Below are positions 56,705 to 64,000 of a stretch of 64,000 nucleotides of DNA, in pieces (within the stretch, counting starts at the first letter, position 1; each line of letters starts with the position of its first letter). The DNA is taken from NCBI GenBank assembly GCA_037962975.1, contig CM075673.1:124019001-124083000 (forward strand), read 5' to 3'. The notes below the pieces were generated by a model. It was not told the origin of the DNA. It did no database searches and saw only the letters and a program-made list of their open reading frames with translations. The position numbers were made by a program, and so were the translations under genes. This DNA comes from Clitoria ternatea. Lineage: Eukaryota > Streptophyta > Magnoliopsida > Fabales > Fabaceae.

Positions 56705-57060
56705 TGGCCAAATTCTCTCCCCAATGGGACCACGATTGCCACAAAACTGGAACCAATCAAGACCTCTTCCCCAGCGAAAATACAACCCAAAAATTAACTT
56801 TAAGCAGAACCCTCTCCCCAAGTGTAATCATCAAATTCTCTCCCCAGTGGAATCACGATTGCCACAAAACTGGCACCAATCAAGACCTCTTCCCCAGTGG
56901 AACAACGATCCAAAAACAAACTTCGATCAGCTCCTCTTCCCTAGTGGAACTACAATTGCTGCAAAACTAGTACTAATCAAGTCTTTTTCCTAGTAGAGCT
57001 ACAATCCAAAAACTGACTCTCATCAAATCCTTTCCCCAAAGGAATCACAACTACTGAAAC
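56705..57060 (+). repeat. Ogre 3' repeat block 1, about 105-120 bp units
   Basis: Units begin near 56709, 56827 and 56930 with AATTCTCTCCCCARTGGRA or a variant and contain ATTGCCACAAAACTGG plus AATCAAGACCTCTTCCCC. Three and a bit copies are seen, with substitutions. Confidence 0.75.
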
Positions 57061-57400
57061 TTGCACTCCGCCAGGCACCCTTTCCAGTCGCCACACTAAG
57101 CACCTTTCCTTTCCAGTCGCCGAACCAGACAACCTTTCCGGTCGCCACACTAAGCACCCTTTCCAGTCACTACACTAGGCACCTTTCCTTTCCAGTCACC
57201 GAACCAGACAAACTTTCTGGTCGCCACACTAGGCGTCTTTCCTTTTTGGTCACCACACTAGGCACCTTTCCTTTCCGGTCGCCATACTAAGTGCCTTTCC
57301 ATTCCAATCACCGAGCCAAGTGTCTTTTCCGGTTATTGAATCAGGCACATTTTCCTTCCAGTCATCATACTAGATACTTTCCCCACCAACAAACAATTTG
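57061..57400 (+). repeat. Ogre 3' repeat block 2, about 25-30 bp units
   Basis: The words CCGGTCGCCACACTAGGCA and CCTTTCCTTTCCAGTCGC recur as a short, imperfect tandem array of at least ten units. Lengths vary between about 23 and 32 bp. Confidence 0.75.
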
Positions 57401-58048
57401 AACCAGGGGCATCATCCCCAAGTCTTCCTTTTCCTTCAAAGCCAGGGGTAGCACCCCCAAACCTTATATTTTCCTTTTGAACTAGGGGCATCACCCCCAA
57501 GTCTTTCATTTCCTTCAGAGCAAGGGGAAGCACCCCCAAGCCTTGTGTTTTCCTTTATATACCAAAGGCATCACCCCAGGTCTTTTACTCCCTTCGGAAC
57601 CAAGAGCAGCACCCCCAAACCTTGTATTTTCTTTTTGAATCAGGGGCATCACCCCCAAGTCTTCCTTTTCCTTCAAAGTGAGGCGAAACACCCCCAAACC
57701 TTGTGTTTTCCTTTAAAAAATAGGGGCATCACCCTAAGTCTTTCATTCCCTTCAGAGTGAGGGGCGGCACTCCCAAGCCTTGTGTTTTCCTTCAAACCAG
57801 GGGCATCACCCCAAGTCTTTCATTTCCTTCAGAGCAAGGGGCAGCACCCCCAAACCTTGTATTTTCCTTTTGAACCATGGGCATCACCCCCAAAGCCTTT
57901 CATTTCCTTTAAACCAGGGGCATCACCCCAAGTATTTCATTTCCTTCAAGAGCGAGGGGCAGCACCCCCAACCCTTGTATTTTCCTCTCAAACCAGGGGC
58001 ATCACCCCTAAGCCTTTCATTTCCTTTTGAGCCAGGGGCATCGCTCTG
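57401..58048 (+). repeat. Ogre 3' repeat block 3, alternating 39-bp units
   Basis: Two related units alternate: GGGGCATCACCCCCAAGTC... and GGGGCAGCACCCCCAAACC..., at 57406, 57444, 57485 and 57523, that is roughly every 39 bp with a higher-order period of about 79 bp. Roughly 15-16 units are present before element E interrupts at 58049. The block resumes at 63690. Confidence 0.85.
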
Positions 58049-58536
58049 TGATGCGGACATAGTTTGTAAATAATTTCAATTGTACTCAAAATAGTTTAGG
58101 TTTATTGTTTGGTCAATTTTGGACCTTGTACATCATTTTGTGCCTTTTAGTTGGCCATATTTCCTTGTTTAGTTGATTTTGGGCCTAAGGAAGAGTGGGA
58201 AGCCCAAGTTGCCTAGCTTGGCCACCACTCCACCTTGCCTATATAAGGATTACCTCTCCATGTATTTCCACACCATTAGTTTTGAATGAAATTTACATTT
58301 TATGAGATTTGAGTGCAAACGTCTAACCCCTTTCAAGCTCTTATCACTAGGTGACCATCCCTAGAGTGGCGAGTAGAGACTTATCCAAGTCATTGGTGGC
58401 GTCTCCTTCATCATCTTCCATCCCTTCCATCAACCTTTCCTCCATCTTCCATTCTTCCATAGAAACCATCAATGGAGAACAAGATTAAGTGAAAAAGAAC
58501 CTAGATCCATCTAGTTTAGAAGGCAAGCCTTCATCA
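58049..58536 (+). repeat. Element E 5' LTR
   Basis: The 488-bp LTR has a TATA box at 58240 (TATATAAGG). Compared with the 3' LTR it lacks 22 bp and differs at about 17 positions by eye, so E is older than C. Confidence 0.9.
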
Positions 58537-58538
58537 AG

Positions 58539-58553
58539 TGGTATCAGTTAGCC
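58539..58553 (+). promoter_or_regulatory. Primer-binding site of E
   Basis: TGGTATCAGTTAGCC starts two bases after the LTR. It is the tRNA-Met type at its first nine bases and a variant of the B/D site. Confidence 0.7.
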
Positions 58554-61500
58554 TTGGAGGTTCTTATTCTACCTTGTTTCTTCTCTAAAAATTCAAAAAA
58601 AAATTCTTTTGATTTTTCTTTGATTTTTTGTGCATATTGTGTTGAGTTCTTTAAATTTTTAGAATTTGATTTGTCATCTTCTCTAGTTTCTTAGTCTTGC
58701 ACCATTGATAAAAAAAATCAGCTTTAGCCTTATTAAATACATGAATCTAGAGTCAAAATTAGGGTGTTTGGTGCATATTGGAGCTTCATCTTTGTTCTAG
58801 GTATTTTAAAAAAATTTTCTTGTAGAAGTGCTAATTCTATACCATTTAAAATCATCTTTTAATTGGTATTGAAGCTCCAAATTCCTTTGTTGCATTGCCT
58901 CAATTTAAGGTGATGATTTGTGCTTATTTTTAGGCTTGTAGTTTCATTCTTTAGAATTTTTCTCTAGGAATTCATTTTGTTTGGTCCAACACTATAGGGA
59001 AATTTCTATTCTTTTTAGCATATTGTCCAGTCTCACGGAAGTTGTTGAATTTGCAATTTTAATTGCCCAAATTGAAAATAGTATAAGCAAATGTTGGAGC
59101 ATGGTGCGGTGAATCTTTGGTGAATCGGTTGTGAATTTGGCAAATTGCTTCTTGGCTATCCTAATTGTTGTGCATATCAATTCAACATTGATGGGTCAAT
59201 TGCTATTCACGTCCAAGAAATGGTACGTACGTGTTTCTTATCTCTCTACTTGGTCATTTGCAATTTACTGTTGAAATCCTTCTTTGAATTCTTGTTGTCC
59301 AATTTTCGTGCCTGTCAAATTGTAATTCTTGGTCAATTCACGTAAGATTCCTGGTCAATTACTGGTTCGTCTTGGCAATTTCATGAAAGTAGTCGATATT
59401 GCTTTGAAATTGTTTCTTCAATCAGTGGCAAATTGTGGTTGATTAACTGTTCAAATTTTTTTATTGAATTCGTGAATCACTGTGCCAATTTCTTTTGTCC
59501 CATTCGATCTTACATTTTTGCAATCTTTCATTGGGCCATTATCATACGTGAATTGTGATTCTGTTGGTTAATTGACATTAATTGTCATTGTACAATTAAG
59601 ATTATATCGTGATCAGTAGTCAATTCTAAAATTCTTGGTCCATTAGCTGTATTCGTAATCTTTGTTCTTGATCGATTGAAAATTTGTTGTACCAATTTCT
59701 TGAATTCACAAATTACCACATACACTGATTCTTTCAATTCAATCTGTGCAATTGAATCTTTTTGATCTTGAAATCTAATTGGGTCCAAATTGCTTCCATT
59801 CAAATGTTGGCATGTGAAATTCATATAATTGATGAATCAATTTTTTGGCTATAATCTGAGTACCTGATCAATTGAAATTTGTTGCCATCTATATAGTGTG
59901 AATTCATGTAAAGGGATCAGTAATAATCCTTGGTCAATTACTGTATAATTTCGTTTCATTCTTGGCAATTAGCATTAGTCAAATTAGCTATTGCAAATTT
60001 TCTTGGTCAATTTCTGATTGGTTTGTCAAGTTGGTCAATTGATAAATGTTGATGTGCCCAATTACAGTTTCCTGGGTCAATTACTGTTACGCGTAAATTG
60101 CAATCTTGTTGGTCATTGAATTTTAATTTGGGTCAATTGAAAAATTGGTGTTATTGCCTTCTATTTTACACGTGATAATTCATGTAATTGTGCTAAATTC
60201 TTGCAGAACACTGTCACATTGAATTCTGAAAATTATCATTAGTCCGGTACCTATTCAATTGAAAATTTTGTAGTCAAATTGTTGGCCTGTTATTAATTCG
60301 AATTGATTGTGGTATTTGTTCTTGGCAATTGCAATTCCTGTAAGTGCTTAATTGTTGCATTGCAGTATGTGTCAATTCAAAATTTAAAGCTGGTCAATTC
60401 GTTGTGCATTGGTGAAGTCATTCTCAAATTGGTCAATTGTTGAAATTTTTTTCATGCCACTATCCAGCTGAAAGTTCAAAAAAATAAGTTTGGGCCTGTT
60501 CAAAAAAAATCAGATTTTCTTTCTTTTTCTTTTTCTAGAAATTCTAGGTATTGTTGTGCTTGTATTTTCTTGTTGCATTGTATTTTTTTTGTCTAGTTGT
60601 GTAAATCTGCTTTCATGGTATGTCTTGGATTTAATCCATAATAAATAGAGTACCACCTTTATTCATTTGAACTTTTATTTGATTTTTTTTAGGTTAATTC
60701 TTGTCAAATTTTAAAATCCTTTTGAGTAACCAATTCTTTTAAATTATTTTTTTTTTGCTTGTCTTCTTCTCTTCTAGTTTTGTCTTTGAGTTTCCATTTC
60801 CTTTGAAATTCTCTTGGATTTTTCTCTTCCCCCATCTCAAAGGGTAGCATTCTTTGGGAAATAGTAGATAAGAGTGAAAATTGAAGGAGGTGAAAATAAT
60901 TAAAGACCTAAAGGAGAAGTTGAGTGAAACACAATTGTGAGAGGAGTGGTTAGATTTTGGATTTAATTTTTGCTAACAATTCTTTAAGTTTGTTCATTGT
61001 GTAGCAAAGTTGGTGGAGAAAGGACTTGAAGTACAAGCTTGAAGACTCTTGAAGATTTGTAAGGGAAGCAAAAGCATTGTACTCTTTAGCAAATATTAGG
61101 AAGTTTTAAAATTTTTAGGGCTTGTAGTAGCAAAATTTGGTCCTTGTATCTGTGGACATTTGGACTTAGACTTTAATTACTTTCTAAATTTCGTCTAGTA
61201 TAGTGGATGTGCATTTGTTTGCTTTAACTAATTGTTGTTAGTTAGTTAATTAGTTAAGTAGTTGTAACTAAAAGTGGTTAGGTTGTTAATGGTCTTAACT
61301 AGAAGTTGTTAGGTGGTTAGTTGTCTTAACTAAGTTTGTTGTTAGTTAGGTTTAGTTGGAACAAACTCTTAGTTAGTTATAACTCCTTGTAACTGAATTA
61401 GTTCTTGTAGTTAGGGTTGTTATAACAAGTTAGGGTAGTTGCAACAATAATAACCAAATAACCAACTTAGTTATAGGTTGTTAGGGTTGTTAAAGCCTAC

Positions 61501-61738
61501 ATTTGTTTGCCTAACTAACTAAAACTGAATTTGGTTAGCTTTTCTAGAGTTTGTTGCTTATCTTGGTACAACCTTAATTCTCATAACTAATCATAGTTAG
61601 ACAACCTAGGATTCTACCTAGTACAAAACATCTTAGGTGTTGTGTTCCTTAGGTAGAAAACCTAGAATTTGATTCTTAGGATTGTTGTTTGATTTTTTGT
61701 TTTTGGTCTTGCATACATTCTCGACTAGTATCTCTTGA
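58554..61738 (+). other. Leader of E with GGTCAATT array and TTAGTTA block
   Basis: There is no gene. From about 59030 to 60460 the words GGTCAATT and CAATTG recur at irregular intervals, more than a dozen as TGGTCAATT or GGGTCAATT. From about 61210 to 61560 the sequence is a degenerate TTAGTTA run like the leaders of B and D. The rest is T-rich. Confidence 0.75.
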
Positions 61739-62847
61739 TTGTTTTCTTGTCTATTTTTGGGAATGTTGTCAAGTGATAAAGATAACATGTCCTCGCTTAG
61801 GTTAATCATGGATTCTCTTGATAAAATCAACTGTAGGTTAGATAATCTAGAAAATAAGGATGAACCTAGGTTAAGGAAACATCATAAAAGGGAAAATAGA
61901 AAAGATAGAACACCTAATCAATTTGAAGTTTTAATTGAACAACTAGGTGTCCTTCATTCTAAAATAGATTCTTATGAGTCTAAGTATGATTCTTTCATTG
62001 AAAAAATAAAAAGATAAAAAAAGTTCTTGAGGAAATCCATAAAAAATTAAAAGTACTTTGGGATCATATTTTAGAATGTGATACCATTGGAAATTTAGGA
62101 ATTAGTTTGTGTAACAATGAAAAAGAAATAGAGAAATTAAGGCACAAACATAATAGAGCTATGGATGAAAAAGTGAAATGTTATTGGAAAGAATATGATA
62201 GGTATAAGAAAAAGAAGAAAGCAATCAAAGGTGAAAATCAAAATAGAGAACATAAGGTAGAGAATAATAGCTTATCTTTAAGCAACCTTAGTGTTTCAAT
62301 AAAGAATCACCTTGATCATAGTTTACCTACTCCTATGTCTAATAATAGTTTATCCATTCTAATCATTAGTGATAGTTTTTCTAGCATTAGTGATAATTTG
62401 CCTCTACCCATCATCAGTTCTAAGCCTCAAGATAACCTTAGAAGTATAGAAGAATCATACCCTTTTTCTCCTATCCCTAGTAAAGAGAATTGGTCAATCA
62501 TTGTTCATAGTTGTCTTAGATTTAGTTCTAGCATGTATACAATCATTATAGGATCTTATAGGATTAGCATATGTCTTTACTCTTTTGAATTGTCTTTTCC
62601 AAGAGTCATTTCATATGTTATCACGTTGCATAGTAGAAATTTTATAGGATTAACATTTTGTGCATCAATTAACATGTCAATTTCATTGCATTTTTCATAT
62701 CTTATCCATAATCATGTTGATATGATTTATTTTCATAAAGGGTTATATAGAGAATTTTTGGCAACATTGCATGACATGCATACTTTAGTACCAACTTTAG
62801 ATGCCATTACTCATTATGATCCCTTTAGGAAAATCCATCTTTTTTAG
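61739..62847 (+). pseudogene. Element E ORF: gag-like N-terminus joined to unknown protein
   Basis: The start at 61766 (MLSSDKDNMSSLRLIMDSL, then KINCRLDNLENKDEPRLRKH) closely parallels the N-terminus of gag in B and D. After that it departs: a Lys/Glu-rich coiled-coil-prone stretch (to about 62240), a Ser/Leu/Pro-rich stretch, and a hydrophobic region (YTIIIGSYRISICLYSFELSF and on). The frame shifts once near 62015 in an A-run, then stays open from before 62107 to the stop at 62845. There is no capsid PPFNGK block, no zinc knuckle and no protease. I do not recognise the rest and propose no function. Confidence 0.6.
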
Positions 62848-62911
62848 GATAAGTCAATATTTTGTAATATCTCACATAATCATATAACTACATCTACTCA
62901 TTTTTATTTTA

Positions 62912-63193
62912 TTGCATTTAGATAGTAGCATGATTAACTGTCATAGAGGTATCCATAGTTTCATATATGTATTCTTATGGGAACTTTTGATTGTGTTCTT
63001 TGCTAATATTCTTTACATCATCCTTTCAAAAATAAAAAGGTTAGTGTTTGATCCTGATGGTCAATACCCTACCTTGTTTCTTGTACATTTTAGTTTCCTT
63101 TATTTTTTAGTTTTGAACTCATTACTCTCTTTTCTTTTACAGGATTTGATGACAAATCTTTTTTTTAAGAGGGGGAGTATGATGCAGACATAG
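62912..63193 (+). pseudogene. Element E tail ORF with residual integrase C-terminus
   Basis: Most of this 93-codon frame is hydrophobic and unrecognised. Its end, DLMTN followed by KRGSMMQT, lines up with the integrase tail of B, DLRTN then KEGGIMWT, and like B it is read through the polypurine tract into the LTR. So E keeps the last codons of pol. Confidence 0.6.
63165..63179 (+). promoter_or_regulatory. Polypurine tract of E
   Basis: TTTAAGAGGGGGAG-type purine tract stands directly before the 3' LTR start at 63180. Confidence 0.8.
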
Positions 63194-63689
63194 TTTATAA
63201 ATAATTTCAATTGTACTCAAAATAGTTTAGGTTTATTGTTGGGTCAATTTTGGACCTTGTACATCATTTTGGGCCTTGTAGTTGGTTACATTTCCTTGTT
63301 TAGTTGATTTTGGGCCTAAGGAAGAGTGGGAAGCCCAAGTTGCCTAGCTTGGCCACCACTCCACCTTGCCTATATAAGGATTACCTCTCCATGTATTTCC
63401 ACACCATTAGTTTTGAATAAAATTTACATTTTGTGAGATTTGAGTGCAAACTCTCTCCTTTAGGTTAGAGAAAGTCTAACCCCTTTCAAGCTCTTATCAC
63501 TAGGTGACCATCCCTAGAGTGGCGAGTAGAGACTTATCCAAGTCATTGGTGGTGTCTCCTTCATCATTTTCCATCCCTTTCATCAACCTTCCCTCCATCT
63601 TTCATTCTTCCATAGAAACCATCATTGGAGAACAAGATTAAGTGAAAAAGAACCTAGATCCATCGAGTTTAGAAGGCAAGCCTTCATCA
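63180..63689 (+). repeat. Element E 3' LTR
   Basis: The 510-bp LTR has a TATA box at 63371. It includes 22 bp around 63447-63470 that are absent from the 5' LTR. It ends TTCATCA, followed by the right duplication CCCTG (63690-63694). Confidence 0.9.
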
Positions 63690-63790
63690 CCCTGAGGCTT
63701 TCATTTCCTTTAGAGCGAGGGGCAGCACCCCCAAACCTTTTATTTTCTGAATTTGGACTAGGGGCATCACCCCCAATTTGTTCATTTTTC
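63690..63790 (+). repeat. Ogre 3' repeat block 3, remainder
   Basis: Two to three more 39-bp units (GGGGCAGCACCCCCAAACC and GGGGCATCACCCCCAA) continue the array broken by E. Confidence 0.85.
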
Positions 63791-64000
63791 AGTCAGAGCC
63801 TCAACTACCCAAGCCTAAGCTATCTCTCTTTCGGACCCAACCAAAGGGCATTTCCCCGTCGCCTATTTCTGTCAAAGCGTTAGAGCTTTAGGTCGCACCT
63901 TTTAATATGTCAAGTAGTTACAAAAAAAAGGTTTACGGATCTGGTGTTGACACCGGTCCTTTAAGAAGTTCTTGCTTCAATCGGAGTTGGTCCCATAAAA
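63791..64000 (+). other. Ogre 3' region continuing past the window
   Basis: No gene or repeat unit is seen. No polypurine tract or LTR start is recognised before the window ends, so the Ogre 3' LTR lies outside. Confidence 0.5.

Larger units (their letters stand above)
58049..63689 (+). mobile_element. Element E, non-autonomous LTR element related to B and D
   Basis: LTRs at 58049-58536 (488 bp) and 63180-63689 (510 bp) start TGATGCRGACATAG and end CCTTCATCA. Flanks CTCTG/CCCTG are a target duplication with one mismatch. It has a PBS, a 3.2-kb leader, short ORFs and a PPT, but no RT, RNase H or integrase core. Shared features with B: LTR ends (TGATGCGGACAT against TAATGTGGACAT), TATA box CTATATAAGGA, PBS, TTAGTTA leader, gag start wording and integrase tail. 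It would depend on enzymes from an autonomous relative. Confidence 0.9.

Noticed and set aside
56430..56993. Short ORFs of 80-90 codons in the Ogre 3' region
   Set aside because: No domain; they follow the tandem repeat units and overlap in two frames.
57545..58073. Overlapping ORFs with HHPQ/HHPK repeats
   Set aside because: They are translations of the 39-bp tandem repeat, open in more than one frame and cut by the E insertion.
1..64000. Host genes, tRNA or rRNA genes
   Set aside because: Every long frame falls inside a recognised element, and I saw no tRNA cloverleaf or rRNA signature. A small intron-rich exon in the unassigned 29755-29897 piece cannot be excluded by eye.

Overview
The window is plant nuclear DNA made almost wholly of nested LTR retrotransposons. 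I found no host gene, tRNA or rRNA. The mix (a 10-kb SIRE-type Ty1/copia element with an env-like ORF, Athila, an Ogre/Tat element with an extra ORF and dual RNase H, a Tekay-type element) points to a eudicot. A legume is my best guess, but it is an inference. The dense nesting suggests pericentromeric or other gene-poor heterochromatin.

Left half. The base layer (1-5809) is the 3' part of an Athila element on the plus strand: RNase H, integrase, env-like ORF, polypurine tract. Its LTR (5810-6022, resumed at 24435-25777) is split by a minus-strand Ty3/gypsy element B (6023-24429, TSD GGGGC). B's own left LTR is split by a copia/SIRE element C of exactly 10,000 bp (6221-16220, TSD GRAGG, two 1,420-bp LTRs differing at six positions by my count). 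After the Athila LTR comes a second primer-binding site and a gag start (25783-26150), so this LTR is shared by two tandem Athila copies. The second copy is cut off by D (about 26149-29754), the 5' end of a minus-strand relative of B.

Right half. The base layer is an Ogre/Tat element on the plus strand, from about 30 kb to beyond the window. Its 5' LTR (end at 33773) carries a solo Athila LTR (30442-32006), a 109-bp tandem repeat and a 68-76-bp repeat. Then come a tRNA-Arg-type PBS, ORF1, gag, protease, a G-patch-like segment, RT, two RNase H domains, integrase and a long 3' region of tandem repeats. Its gag is split by a Tekay-like element F (38124-49790, TSD CGCTG), whose integrase is split by a solo LTR G (45274-46558). 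Its 3' repeats are split by E (58049-63689), a non-autonomous relative of B and D that lacks RT but keeps the family's LTR ends, TATA box, leader and integrase tail.

The most unusual signal is in the noncoding parts. Athila and C, which belong to different superfamilies, both carry arrays of short palindromes set in pairs 20-23 bp apart, start to start. The palindrome is GCTYAAGC in Athila and AATCGATT in C. In both, an upstream motif ending TCAGG usually lies 17-20 bp before a pair. F and E have their own dispersed short-motif arrays (CCGAGTGA and GGTCAATT). Every pol gene is broken, mostly by stops that read as C-to-T or G-to-A changes, so these copies are probably inactive. C is the youngest and closest to intact.
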